The notes under the pieces were generated by a model. It was not told where the DNA came from and ran no database searches. It saw only the letters and a program-made list of their open reading frames with translations. This document shows positions 37,109 to 48,742 of a DNA stretch of 64,000 bases, piece by piece (the stretch's first letter is position 1; each line of letters starts with the position of its first letter). Origin of the DNA: Spirochaetaceae bacterium (GTDB lineage: Bacteria > Myxococcota_A > UBA9160 > UBA4427); the NCBI GenBank assembly GCA_020632655.1, contig JACKFD010000008.1:177050-241049 (forward strand), given 5' to 3'. A program made the position numbers and the translations under genes.

Positions 37109-37585
37109 ATGGGATTCGCGCTCTCGACGATGCAGCTCACCAGCCCGGCCTTCGCCGCCGGAGGCGCCATTCCGCGCAAGCACACGGGCGAGGGCGAGGA
37201 CGTGTCCCCCGCGCTGGCGTTCCGCGACGTGCCGGCGGGCACGCAGTCGCTCGCGGTGATCTGCCACGACCCGGACGCGCCGCTCGTGACGCCGGGACAT
37301 TACGGCTTCGTACATTGGGTGCTCTATGGCATTCCGGCCTCGACGCGCGAGCTCGCCGAAGGCACGACGGACTTCGTGGCCGGGACGAACGACTTCGGGA
37401 ATGAGGGCTACGGCGGGCCGATGCCGCCGGAGGGCCATGGACCGCACCACTACTTCTTCTGGGTGCTCGCCCTCGACGCCGCGCCGAAGCTCCCGGCGGG
37501 CCTCGACCTGTGGACGCTGCTCGAGAAGATCGAGCCCCACGTCCTCGGCATGAACCGTCTCGTCGGCACCTATCGCCGCGGATGA
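37109..37585 (+). CDS. YbhB/YbcL-family Raf-kinase-inhibitor-like protein (PEBP)
   Basis: 158 residues, start MGFALSTMQLTSPAFAAGG with GGAGG upstream. PEBP signatures: CHDPDAPLVTPG ligand-site loop, FVHWVLYGIP, GYGGPMPPEGHGPHHYFFWVLAL and GMNRLVGTYRR. Soluble; bacterial members have no settled role. The stop overlaps the next SDR start (ATGA), so the two are co-translated. Confidence 0.92.
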   Translation: MGFALSTMQLTSPAFAAGGAIPRKHTGEGEDVSPALAFRDVPAGTQSLAVICHDPDAPLVTPGHYGFVHWVLYGIPASTRELAEGTTDFVAGTNDFGNEGYGGPMPPEGHGPHHYFFWVLALDAAPKLPAGLDLWTLLEKIEPHVLGMNRLVGTYRRG

Positions 37586-38277
37586 CGACCCGAACCGTCC
37601 TGATCACGGGGGCGGGCCGCGGGATCGGCGAGGCCCTCGCGCGACACTGCGCCGGCGCCGGACATGTCGTGATCGCGGGCTGCCGGAGTCCCGAGACCGC
37701 CACGGCGCTCGCGCAGGTCTCCGGGGTCGAGCTCGTCCGGGTCGACCTCCGCTCGCCCTTCGACCTCGGCGCCCTCGCCGAGACGCTCGAGGCGCGGGCC
37801 GTCGACGTGCTGATCAACAACGCCGGCACGATGGGCGAGGGCTGGGAGCGTCAGGCCCTCGGCGGCGCCCAGACCGATGCGGCCTGGCTCGAGGCCTTCG
37901 AGACCAACGCGATCGGTCCCTATCGCGTCGTCGAAGCGGCCCTGCCGGCCCTGCGGCGTGGCGCGATGCGCACGGTCGTGAACGTCTCGAGCGTCGTCTC
38001 GAGCCTCACGCATCCCCCGATCGGCGGGCTCTACCAGTACCGCAGCACGAAGGCCGCCCTGAACGCGATCACCGTCGGCCTCGCCCTGGATCTCGCTGCC
38101 GAGGACTTCCGTGTCGTCGCGCTCCATCCGGGGCTGGTCCAGACGCGCATGGGCGGACCCGACGCGCCCTACACGCCCGAGCAGTCGGCGGCGATGATCT
38201 GGCGGACGATCGAGGGGCTTCCTGCCGCGCACTCGGGTCGTTTCCTGAACGTCGACGGCGCGCTGCTCGACTGGTAG
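37582..38277 (+). CDS. Short-chain dehydrogenase/reductase
   Basis: 231 residues, start MTTRTVLITGAGRGIGEALARH overlapping the PEBP stop. LINNAGTMGEGWERQ, VNVSSVVSSLTHPP and YRSTKAALNA catalytic residues, then VVALHPGLVQTRMGG. The compact size and ALHPGLVQT motif match the C-factor-like SDR branch. Convergent with the GST gene downstream. Confidence 0.9.
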   Translation: MTTRTVLITGAGRGIGEALARHCAGAGHVVIAGCRSPETATALAQVSGVELVRVDLRSPFDLGALAETLEARAVDVLINNAGTMGEGWERQALGGAQTDAAWLEAFETNAIGPYRVVEAALPALRRGAMRTVVNVSSVVSSLTHPPIGGLYQYRSTKAALNAITVGLALDLAAEDFRVVALHPGLVQTRMGGPDAPYTPEQSAAMIWRTIEGLPAAHSGRFLNVDGALLDW

Positions 38278-38355
38278 GCGGAGGCCACGCGACGCACGCG
38301 AAGCGCACCACCCGCGCCCGCGACGTCACGGATGGAGGCGTCGTTCCGATCCCGG

Positions 38356-39618
38356 TCAGCGGGGCACGCCGCGGCCGAAGACGTTGATCGCGCGGTTGAA
38401 GGGGGCGAGTCCTTCCGGGTCGTAGCCCGAGCGCGCCGGCGCCTCCGGCTGCCAGAGCACGGCGGCCTCGGCGTCCGGAAGCCATTCGCGCAGCCGCCGC
38501 CGCGCCTCGTCGTCGAGCTCCGCCCACTCGCGACGCAGTCGTTCCAGACACCAGACGCGATAGCGCGAGACCGGTACCTCGACGTAGCGCACGCCTTGCA
38601 CGTCCTGATCGAAACGCGTGCGACCTTCGGCGAAGGCGCGTGCATTCTCGCGCAGCTGCACGAGATGCGTCTCGCAGGCCTCCACGACGAGCGCGCCGAT
38701 CGGCTCGTCGATCGTATCGAGCAGTCCGTTCGTCGCGCCTTCGCCGATCGTATCGAGCAATCCGTTCGTCGCGCCTTCGCCGATCGCATCGAGCAATCCG
38801 TTCGTCGCGCCTTCGCCGATCGCATCGAGCCGTCCGTTCGTCGCGCCCTCGTCGATCGTGTCGAGCAGCCCGACCGTCTCGCGTTCGTCCGGCGCGTTCC
38901 ACATCCTCGCCACCCAGGCGTAGACGCGCGGCGCCCGGTCCCGCATCCGATCCGCCGGCGTCGGGTCCATCGACAGATGGCGGAACATCGGCCCCATGAA
39001 GCCGAAGTCCGCCAGGCTCGGCCGCCCGCCCAACAGGAAGCGGCGTCGCGCCAGGACCGCCTCGAGCGCCTCGTAGGCACGCAGCACGCCCTGCTCCACG
39101 TGGGCGCGCGTGCGCTCCGTGACGCCATCGCCCCGCACGAAGCCCCCGTATTGCCGACGCGCGAGGAGCCGCCGCTTCCAGGCGCGCGGATACCACAGAT
39201 GCCCCAGCAGCTCGTCGGCCAGCAGGCCGCTCGCGTGCTCGCGATCGAGTCGATGGCTCCAGCGATGGTGCATCGACGCGCGCCACAGCCACTCGTCCGC
39301 GTAGTCCTCGAGCAGCCGCGCGACGAAGCGCAGGGCCGGATCCGCCGGCAGGATCGACGGCGCCGCCCGCTGCGTCGCGGGCCAGAGGCCAAGCCGGCCC
39401 GGCTGCGACTCGAGCCAGTCGAGGATCGGCGTCGTGTCGGACATCCACCGCCCGTCCGGCAGCTCGACCACCGGCATCTGAACGGCCCCGGCCCCGGCGA
39501 GGATCGCCTTGCGATGGGGCTCCGTCGGCAGCAGCACGTAGTCGATCCCGCGGTAGCGCAGGTAGGCCTCGAGCTTGCCCGTGTAGTAGGAGATGCGCGA
39601 GCCGTAGACGCGCAGCAT
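38356..39618 (-). CDS. Glutathione S-transferase family protein with internal repeat and C-terminal domain
   Basis: 420 residues, twice the usual GST length. The N-terminal thioredoxin-like domain (SRISYYTGKLEAYLRYRGIDY, QMPVVELPDGRWMSDTTPIL) and helical domain (FLLGGRPSLADFGFMGPMFRHL) end near residue 260. Next comes a repeat of four 12-residue units (LLDTIGEGATNG and variants, about 275-325), then a C-terminal region (LVQLRENARAFAEGRTRFDQ, WLPDAEAAVLWQPE) that in relatives follows the GST domain directly. The repeat therefore looks like an insertion in a linker. Start at 39618; longer frames reject. Confidence 0.87.
   Translation of the reverse strand: MLRVYGSRISYYTGKLEAYLRYRGIDYVLLPTEPHRKAILAGAGAVQMPVVELPDGRWMSDTTPILDWLESQPGRLGLWPATQRAAPSILPADPALRFVARLLEDYADEWLWRASMHHRWSHRLDREHASGLLADELLGHLWYPRAWKRRLLARRQYGGFVRGDGVTERTRAHVEQGVLRAYEALEAVLARRRFLLGGRPSLADFGFMGPMFRHLSMDPTPADRMRDRAPRVYAWVARMWNAPDERETVGLLDTIDEGATNGRLDAIGEGATNGLLDAIGEGATNGLLDTIGEGATNGLLDTIDEPIGALVVEACETHLVQLRENARAFAEGRTRFDQDVQGVRYVEVPVSRYRVWCLERLRREWAELDDEARRRLREWLPDAEAAVLWQPEAPARSGYDPEGLAPFNRAINVFGRGVPR
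38710..38868 (-). repeat. 36-bp in-frame tandem repeat inside the GST gene
   Basis: Units begin at 38710, 38746, 38782, 38818 and (partial) 38854 with exact 36-bp period and few substitutions, giving the 12-residue protein repeat LLDTIGEGATNG. The copies are nearly identical at DNA level, so the expansion is recent. Confidence 0.92.
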
Positions 39619-39889
39619 GCAGTCCCCGAATGGCGGCGCCGCGGGTGACTGCACCCGGATCGACTCCGACCGTGCATCGACGTTCGTTCGAGCCTCGAGC
39701 CGCCGAAGGTGGCGCGTTCCCGACGCAGCGTCACCCCGTATCACCTCGACACGAGGGGGACGGCACGCGGTGCGCGCGGACCGGGCGGCAGCGCCCGAAG
39801 CATCAGGCTAGCGTTGCGCGACGCACCGCGTCCGACTCGTCCTGCCATGGCCCCGTCGGCCGGAGCGCGAGACGGGGCATGGAGGATCG

Positions 39890-42199
<2,310 letters not shown>

Positions 42200-42399
42200 G
42201 CAACGCCCGGACATCCCGCACCGGATCGCGCGGACGAAGGCGCCGACGGCCCCGCGGCCCTCGCCCGTCCGCGCGCCACGGCAGCGCTCGCTCTCGGCAT
42301 GGAACCCGATCGAATGACGATGGCCCTCCCGCTGGCAACGCGCTCCCCGGCCCGCTGCGCGCGAAGCAGGGGGCTCGCCGAGCGGAGGCACGCACGCGA

Positions 42400-44187
42400 A
42401 TGACGATGGGGACGGGACGGGGTGCGACGCGGCGGCCGGTCGGCCGGGCGAGGCGATCGACGGGCCGCTTCGGTGCGGTCGTGTGCCCGATCCTGCTCGG
42501 CGGACTCCTGGCCGCGATCGATGCGCCGCCCGCCGCGGCACAGAGCGCCGGGCTCCTCGCCGCCCCCGAGCGGCCGCCCCTGCCCGACTTCGCCGTACCC
42601 GAGAGCCCGGGTCGCCCCGTCCTGCCGCCGCTCGAGGGCCCGACGGCGCCGGACGCCGCCTCCGCGGCTGCGGCCGGCGAAGGCCTGCAGATCGACCGCA
42701 TCGTCTTCGAGGGCAACCGGGCGCTCGACACGCGGACGCTCGCCGACGTGGCCGCGCCCTTCCTCGGGCGGCCGCTGCGCGCGGGCGAGCTCGCGGCGCT
42801 GCGCGATGCGCTGACCCGCGCCTACGTCGAGCGGGGCTACGTGAGCTCCGGGGCGCGCCTGCCCGAGCAGCAGATCGTGGACGGCACGTTGCGCGTCGAG
42901 ATCGTCGAAGGGCGACTCGGCCGGATCGACGTCACGACCGACGGCCGGCTGCGGCCCTCCTTCGTCGACCGGGGGCTCTTCCGACGCGGTCAGCTCGTGA
43001 GCGTGCCGCAGATCGAGGACCGGCTCCGCGGTCTCGAGCAGGATCCCCGCGTCGACGCCGTCGTCGCCCGCCTGCTCCCCGGCGAGCGCGCCGGCGAGGC
43101 CACCCTCGACTTGGCACTCGTCGAGGCCCGGGCCTACTGGCTCGAGGCCGCCTTCGGCAACACCACGCCGCCGACCGTCGGCGCCCTCGGTGGCGACTTC
43201 CGCGCGGGCCATCGCAACGTGCTCGGCTTCTCCGACGCCCTCGAGGTCGGCTACCGCCGGACCGAAGGCCTCGAGAGCTTCCTCGTCGGCTACGACGTGC
43301 CGATCTCGCCCTTCGGCACGCGGCTCGGCTTCCGCTTCTCGAATGCGGAGAGCGAGGTCGTCGACGGCCCGCTCGAAGACGCCGACATCCAGAGCCGCTC
43401 CCGCACCTTCGCCTTCGAGCTCAGCCAGCCGCTCGTGCGCGGCGCCCGCCAGAACGCGTCGCTCTTCCTGCGCGCCGAACATCGTCGCGCCAAGGCCTTC
43501 CTCTTCGGCACGGGCGAGGCCGCCCTCGCGGAAGGCAGCGAGGAAGGCGAGACCACGGTCGCGGTGCTGCGCGCGGGCGGCGAGTGGGCGTGGCGGGACG
43601 CGCGTCAGGCCCTCGCCCTGCGCACGACGCTGAGCGTCGGCCTCGACACGCTCGGCGCGACCATGGACGGCGAAGGCGCGGCGGACGCCGAGTTCGTGAC
43701 CGGCCTCTTCCAGGCGCAATGGGCGGCGCGGCTGACCGACTGGAACCTGCAGGCGGTCGCACGACTCGACGGGCAGGTCGCCGACAGCCGGCTCTTCGGT
43801 CTGGAGCGCTTCGCCGTCGGCGGCTACTCGACCGTCCGGGGCTACCGCGAGAATCAGCTCGTCCGTGACCATGGCGTCGTCGGCTCGCTCGAGCTGCGCG
43901 TGCCGATCTGGCGCGACCCGGGGCGCGACCTCGAGATCGCACTGGCGCCCTTCGTCGACGCGGGCGGTGGCTGGAACGCCAGCCGCACTCGCGGCCAGAC
44001 GACCCTCGCGAGCGCGGGCATCGGCCTGCGCGCCGACTGGCGGCCCTGGATCGCCGCGCGCCTCTACTGGGGCCAGGCGCTCCTGCCCGTTCGCAACGCG
44101 CCCGACGACGATCCCCAGGATGCGGGCATCCACTTCCTTCTCACCTTCCGTCCCGACTGGGACACCGTGGCGGGGTGGCTCCGATGA
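42400..44187 (+). CDS. Two-partner-secretion outer-membrane transporter (TpsB/FhaC/ShlB type)
   Basis: 595 residues with signal peptide (FGAVVCPILLGGLLAAIDAPPAAAQ). A Pro-rich linker leads to POTRA domains (about 85-245: DRIVFEGNRALDTRTLADVA, AYVERGYVSSGARLPEQQI, RVEIVEGRLGRIDV) and a 16-strand FhaC barrel carrying the VRGY motif of the inward loop 6 (GGYSTVRGYRENQL), ending LLTFRPDWDTVAGWLR. It threads a TPS-domain exoprotein across the outer membrane. Its stop overlaps the start of that exoprotein gene (ATGA), so its substrate is almost certainly the next protein. RBS GGAGG lies 11 bases upstream of the ATG. Confidence 0.93.
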   Translation: MTMGTGRGATRRPVGRARRSTGRFGAVVCPILLGGLLAAIDAPPAAAQSAGLLAAPERPPLPDFAVPESPGRPVLPPLEGPTAPDAASAAAAGEGLQIDRIVFEGNRALDTRTLADVAAPFLGRPLRAGELAALRDALTRAYVERGYVSSGARLPEQQIVDGTLRVEIVEGRLGRIDVTTDGRLRPSFVDRGLFRRGQLVSVPQIEDRLRGLEQDPRVDAVVARLLPGERAGEATLDLALVEARAYWLEAAFGNTTPPTVGALGGDFRAGHRNVLGFSDALEVGYRRTEGLESFLVGYDVPISPFGTRLGFRFSNAESEVVDGPLEDADIQSRSRTFAFELSQPLVRGARQNASLFLRAEHRRAKAFLFGTGEAALAEGSEEGETTVAVLRAGGEWAWRDARQALALRTTLSVGLDTLGATMDGEGAADAEFVTGLFQAQWAARLTDWNLQAVARLDGQVADSRLFGLERFAVGGYSTVRGYRENQLVRDHGVVGSLELRVPIWRDPGRDLEIALAPFVDAGGGWNASRTRGQTTLASAGIGLRADWRPWIAARLYWGQALLPVRNAPDDDPQDAGIHFLLTFRPDWDTVAGWLR

Positions 44188-47100
44188 CGACACGACGAAG
44201 CGCGCGACGGGCGATCTGGGCGAGCGGTGCCTGCTGGCTCGCGGCGGCGGCGCCGATCGGCGCCCAGACCGTGCCCACCACGATCACGACCGACGGCACC
44301 TTCGGCCCCGCGACCACGATCACCGACGGCCTCGACGGCGCGATCGACCGCGTCTTCACGATCGAGGAGTCGATGGGCTCGCGGCCCGGCGGCGGCGCGA
44401 ATCTCTTCCACAGCCTTGGTCGCTTCGACGTCGGCGCGGGGGACACGGCGCGCTTCCGTTCGAGCGCCGGCGTCGATCGGATCATCGCGCGCATCACGGG
44501 CGGCGACCCCTCCGACGTCTTCGGCCGCATCCAATCCACGGACACGAACGCCGACCTGCTGCTGCTGAACCACTCGGGCTTCGTCTTCGGCGCCGGTTCG
44601 AGCCTCGACGTCGGCGGCTCGGTCACCCTCGCGACGGCGGACTCGCTCCGCATGCTGCCCGGCGACACGCGGGGCACGCTCACCTTCTCGGGCGACATGG
44701 CCCTCGCGACCGCGAGCCCCGAGGCCTTCGGCTTCCTCGGCACGCCGATCTCGGGCATCACGGTCGACGGCACGACGCTCCAGGTCGATCCCGGCGAGCG
44801 CCTCGCCCTCGTCGGCGGCCCGATCACGCTCACGAACGCGGAGCTCCGGGCGCCGCGAGGCGCCGTCGACCTGATGAGCGCGGGGAGCCGCGGGGAGGTC
44901 TCGATCGACGGCAGCGGCGCGCACGCCCTCGCCGCGGGCACCCGCGGCGGCGACGTCCGACTGACCGGCAGCCGCGTGCGGGTCGAGACCGACTCCGTCG
45001 CCAATGCCTTCGCGACCGGGATTTCCGTCGAAGCGGCGAGCCTCGAGCTCACCTCGAGCTTCCTCACGGCGGTCACGAACTTCGACCAGCAGGGCGCCGA
45101 CGTCCGCCTCCGCACGGACCGGCTCACGATGACCGACATCTCCGAGATCCAAGCGGAGGTCGGCGGCTTCGCCAGCGGCGACGGAGGCTCGATCGATCTC
45201 GTCGCGACCGGGAGCCTCTCGCTCGCGGATCGCTCGGAGATCTCGACCACCTCCGAGGGCAACGGCGACGCCGGAGACATCCGCGTCGAGGCCGGCGACG
45301 TCCTGCTCCAGAGCGGCGGGGCGATCGAGGCCCTCGCGCTCTCCTCGAGCGGCAACGGCGGCGACATCGACGTCACCGCCGACTCCCTGCGGCTCGAGGG
45401 CGGCCTCGTGAACGGCACGCTCAGCCAGCCCTCCAGCATCTCGACCACGACCGGCTTCTTCGCCGGCCAGGCCGGCGACATCCGCCTCGACGTCGGCACG
45501 CTCGAGCTCGTCGACGGCGGCCGCATCTCCGCCGAGAGCCTCGGCTCCGGCGCCGGGGGCAGCATCGACGTGACCGCGCGCCGCGTCGTGGTGCGCGGCG
45601 TGAACGAAGAGCTGCAGGCGCTGCTGCCGATCGTGACCGGCTTCGATCCTCCCTCGAGCGTCGGCTCGATCTTCCTGAACGTGACCCGGGACGAGGGCTT
45701 CGCCCGCTCGGCCATCGCGGCGACCGCGCTCAACACCACCGAGTTCGGCTCCACACCGACGGGAACCGGCGACGCCGGCAGCGTGCGGATCGACACGGGC
45801 AGCTTGATCGTGGAGGACGGCGGCCTCGTCTCCGCGAACTCCGAGACCTCGGGCGTGGCCGGCTCCGTCGACATCATGGCGGGCCGCGTGCGCCTCGGCG
45901 AAGGGGGCCTCGTCGACAGCTCGAGCCTCCAGACCCAGGCCGCCGGCGTCACGATGCAGGCCCAGGCCATCCGGATCGAGGGCGGCGAGGTGAACGCGAG
46001 CTCCGGCACCAACGCGACGAGCGGAGGCTCCATCCTGCTCGACGCTTCGCAGCTGCTCGTCGCCGAGAACGGTCGCATCACCTCGAACTTCGACGGCAAC
46101 ACCGGCGCCGGCGGCGACATCGACCTCGCCGCCCCGCTCGTCGCGATCGGCGGCAACACGATCACCGCCAATGCCGCGATCGCGAACGGCGGCGCGATCG
46201 GCATCTCGGCCGGCACGCTCTTCGACCTCGGCGCGAACGTGATCACGGCGACCGGCGGCGCGGCGGGCGGCGAAGGCACGGTCTCGGTCCCCTCCCCGGT
46301 CGTGAACCTCGCCTCGGGGCTCGCGCCGGTCCCGGTCACCTATCTCGACGCCTCGGCGATGATGCGACCGGCCTGCGCCCTGCGGCGGGTGTCGGGGGAC
46401 GAGAGCCGCTTCGTCGTGCAGACGCGCCGCGCGATCCCCGCGTCGCCGGAGGGCATGCTCCTCGCCCTCGACGATGCGGGCGGCCTGGACGCGGGGCCGC
46501 TCGCGTCCTCGAGTCCCGCCCGGGCGGGGGCCAGCGCCTACCAGGCCGGTGCCTATGACGACGCCGAAGCGAGCTGGACCCTCGCGAGCCAGCGCTTCGA
46601 GGCGAGCGGCGACTCGGCGGGACAGCTGCTCGCCCTGCGCGGCGCGGCCCAGAGCAGCATGGCCGCGGGACGTTATGCCGACTCCCTCGCGCCCCTCGAG
46701 AAGGCCCTGACGCTCGCCGAGGCGCGCGGCCGGGACGACGAGACCGCCGCGGCGCTGGGTGATCTCGCCAATGCCTCGATCGCGCTCGGCGAGCTCGAGG
46801 CGGCGGAGGGCTACGTGACGCGCGGCCTCGCCTTGGTCGAGAGCTCGTCGGAGCGCGACCTCGTCGCCCAGCTGCTGAACATCCTCGGGAACCTCGAGGC
46901 CTCGCGCAGCACGCCGCGCCAGGCCCTCGCGCGCTACGAGCAGAGCGCGGCCGCCGCCGAGGCGGCGGGCGATGCGACGAACGCGGCGCGGGCGCTCTCG
47001 AACGGTGCACGCGCCGCCCTCGAGGCCGGCGAGACCGAGCGCGCCCACGTCCTGCTCGGCCGCGCGGAGGCGCAGCTCGCCCGGCTGCCCGCCGGTCGCG

Positions 47101-48719
47101 TGCGCAGCTACCTGCTGATCCACACGGCGCGCACCCATCAGCAGCTCGCCCTCGGCGCGCCGACCACGGCGGCGACGAGTCTGCTCCGGGCCCATGCGAA
47201 TCTGCGCGAGGCCATCGAGGCGAGCACCCGCGCGGGCGACGAACGCGCCCGCAGCTTCGCCCTCGGCAACCTCGGCGCCCTCTACGAGGTCGACGGCCAG
47301 ACCGGCGCCGCCCTCGAGCTGACGCGGCAGGCCCTCGCCGCGGCGGAGCGCTCGAGCGCTTCGGAGGCCGCCTATCGATGGCATTGGCAGGCGGGGCGGC
47401 TGCTCTGGGCGCAGGGCCGCGCCGAGGCGTCGATCGCCGCCCATCGCCGCGCCATCGCGATCCTCGAGGAGACGCGCCCCGCCTCGGCCGACCGCTACGA
47501 CGAGACGCAATGGAGCTTCGAGCAGAGCATCCAGCCCGTCTACCTCGAGCTCGCGAGCCATCTGCTCGAGAGCAGCGACCGCATCGACCAGCCCGCGACG
47601 CGGCAGACCGTGCTCGCCGAGGCGCGCGCCGCCGTCGAGCGCCTCCGTGCCGCCGAGCTGCGCGACTACTTCGCCGACGAGTGCGTCGCGGACCTCGACC
47701 GGAACCGCTTCGGTCCCGACGTCCTCCCCGCGAAGACCGCGATCCTCTACCCCATCCTCTTCGACGACCGGCTCGAGGTGCTGCTCCAGACGAGCGGCGA
47801 GCTCACCCGTCACGTCGCACGCGACGCCGACCGCGAGCGCGTCGAGCGAACGGCCCACGCCTTCCGCGAGGCGCTGCAGAATCCCGACCGCGCACGACAC
47901 CGGCCCGAGGCGCGGCAGCTCTACGACTGGCTCGTCGCGCCCTTCGCCGCGCAGCTCGAGCGGCGAGGCGTCGACACCCTCGTACTCGTCGCCGACGGCG
48001 CGCTACGCACGATTCCGATGGCGGCGCTCCACGACGGGCGCGACTACCTCGTCGAGCGCTTCGCGACGGCGAGCACGCCGGCGCTCGGGCTGATCGATGC
48101 GCAGCCGCGTGACGGCGGACGCGAGCGCAGCACGCTGCTCGCGGGGCTCTCGGAGTCGGTCGCGGGCTTCCCCGCGCTCGAGGCCGTCGAGGAGGAGCTC
48201 GCCGCCGTGCAGGGCATGACCGGGGGCGAGATCCTGCTGAACGAGGGCTTCGAACGCTCCCGACTCGCCGAGCGCTTCGAGCGCGAGTCGCCGGCGATCC
48301 TGCACATCGCGAGCCACGCCGTCTTCCGGGGCGACCCCGACGAGAGCTTCCTGCTCGCCCACGACGGTCGACTCACGATGGATCAGCTCTCGGCGCTGAT
48401 CGGACGCGGACGCCTGGCCGAGCCGCTGGATCTGCTCGTGCTGAGCGCCTGCGAGACCGCGCTCGGCGACGAGCGCGCCGGGCTGGGGCTCGCCGGCGTG
48501 GCCGTGCGCGCCGGCGCCCGCAGCGCCCTCGGTAGCCTCTGGAGCATCGCCGACCGCGCCGCCTCGACCCTCGTGCGCGACTTCTACCGCGAGCTCGCGA
48601 CGCCCGGCACGAGCAAGGCCGAGGCCTTGCGTCGCGCCCAGCTCGCGCTGCGTCGGGACGAGCGCTTCGCACATCCCTACTTCTGGTCGCCCTACCTGCT
48701 CGTGAACGACTGGAGCTAG
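44184..48719 (+). CDS. TPS exoprotein with TPR repeats and C-terminal CHAT protease
   Basis: 1511 residues in one frame. Signal peptide (ends near AAPIGAQ, 28); filamentous-haemagglutinin N-terminal TPS domain (about 30-290: NLFHSLGRFDV, ITGGDPSDVFGRIQS, LLLLNHSGFVFGAGSSLDVG); right-handed beta-helix of Gly/Asp-rich repeats (about 290-715); a conserved Cys-containing tail (SAMMRPACALRRV, SRFVVQTRRAIPASPEGML); TPR-like helices (about 780-1100); CHAT domain (about 1150-1511) with catalytic His 1378 (ILHIASHAVF) and Cys 1423 (VLSACETALG) and the closing FAHPYFWSPYLLVNDW. CHAT domains are caspase/separase-fold Cys proteases. Co-translated with the TpsB transporter, so a surface or secreted protease is predicted. 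The TPS and CHAT modules resemble the cyanobacterial types. Confidence 0.92.
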   Translation: MTTRRSARRAIWASGACWLAAAAPIGAQTVPTTITTDGTFGPATTITDGLDGAIDRVFTIEESMGSRPGGGANLFHSLGRFDVGAGDTARFRSSAGVDRIIARITGGDPSDVFGRIQSTDTNADLLLLNHSGFVFGAGSSLDVGGSVTLATADSLRMLPGDTRGTLTFSGDMALATASPEAFGFLGTPISGITVDGTTLQVDPGERLALVGGPITLTNAELRAPRGAVDLMSAGSRGEVSIDGSGAHALAAGTRGGDVRLTGSRVRVETDSVANAFATGISVEAASLELTSSFLTAVTNFDQQGADVRLRTDRLTMTDISEIQAEVGGFASGDGGSIDLVATGSLSLADRSEISTTSEGNGDAGDIRVEAGDVLLQSGGAIEALALSSSGNGGDIDVTADSLRLEGGLVNGTLSQPSSISTTTGFFAGQAGDIRLDVGTLELVDGGRISAESLGSGAGGSIDVTARRVVVRGVNEELQALLPIVTGFDPPSSVGSIFLNVTRDEGFARSAIAATALNTTEFGSTPTGTGDAGSVRIDTGSLIVEDGGLVSANSETSGVAGSVDIMAGRVRLGEGGLVDSSSLQTQAAGVTMQAQAIRIEGGEVNASSGTNATSGGSILLDASQLLVAENGRITSNFDGNTGAGGDIDLAAPLVAIGGNTITANAAIANGGAIGISAGTLFDLGANVITATGGAAGGEGTVSVPSPVVNLASGLAPVPVTYLDASAMMRPACALRRVSGDESRFVVQTRRAIPASPEGMLLALDDAGGLDAGPLASSSPARAGASAYQAGAYDDAEASWTLASQRFEASGDSAGQLLALRGAAQSSMAAGRYADSLAPLEKALTLAEARGRDDETAAALGDLANASIALGELEAAEGYVTRGLALVESSSERDLVAQLLNILGNLEASRSTPRQALARYEQSAAAAEAAGDATNAARALSNGARAALEAGETERAHVLLGRAEAQLARLPAGRVRSYLLIHTARTHQQLALGAPTTAATSLLRAHANLREAIEASTRAGDERARSFALGNLGALYEVDGQTGAALELTRQALAAAERSSASEAAYRWHWQAGRLLWAQGRAEASIAAHRRAIAILEETRPASADRYDETQWSFEQSIQPVYLELASHLLESSDRIDQPATRQTVLAEARAAVERLRAAELRDYFADECVADLDRNRFGPDVLPAKTAILYPILFDDRLEVLLQTSGELTRHVARDADRERVERTAHAFREALQNPDRARHRPEARQLYDWLVAPFAAQLERRGVDTLVLVADGALRTIPMAALHDGRDYLVERFATASTPALGLIDAQPRDGGRERSTLLAGLSESVAGFPALEAVEEELAAVQGMTGGEILLNEGFERSRLAERFERESPAILHIASHAVFRGDPDESFLLAHDGRLTMDQLSALIGRGRLAEPLDLLVLSACETALGDERAGLGLAGVAVRAGARSALGSLWSIADRAASTLVRDFYRELATPGTSKAEALRRAQLALRRDERFAHPYFWSPYLLVNDWS

Positions 48720-48742
48720 TCGAGCGGCATCACACGCGCGGC

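Noticed and set aside
38710..38868. CRISPR-like array (36-bp period)
   Set aside because: Units are contiguous with no spacers, and translate in frame within a GST gene.
42300..42412. Repeated GAATGACGATGG motif upstream of the TpsB gene
   Set aside because: Only two short copies; the first has no ribosome-binding site or domain behind it, so it is not called as a gene or regulatory repeat.
44064..47900. A 1278-codon open frame on the minus strand opposite the TPS/CHAT gene
   Set aside because: It mirrors the codon pattern of the plus-strand gene, has low-complexity Arg/Glu/Ala-rich sequence and no domain; a high-G+C shadow.
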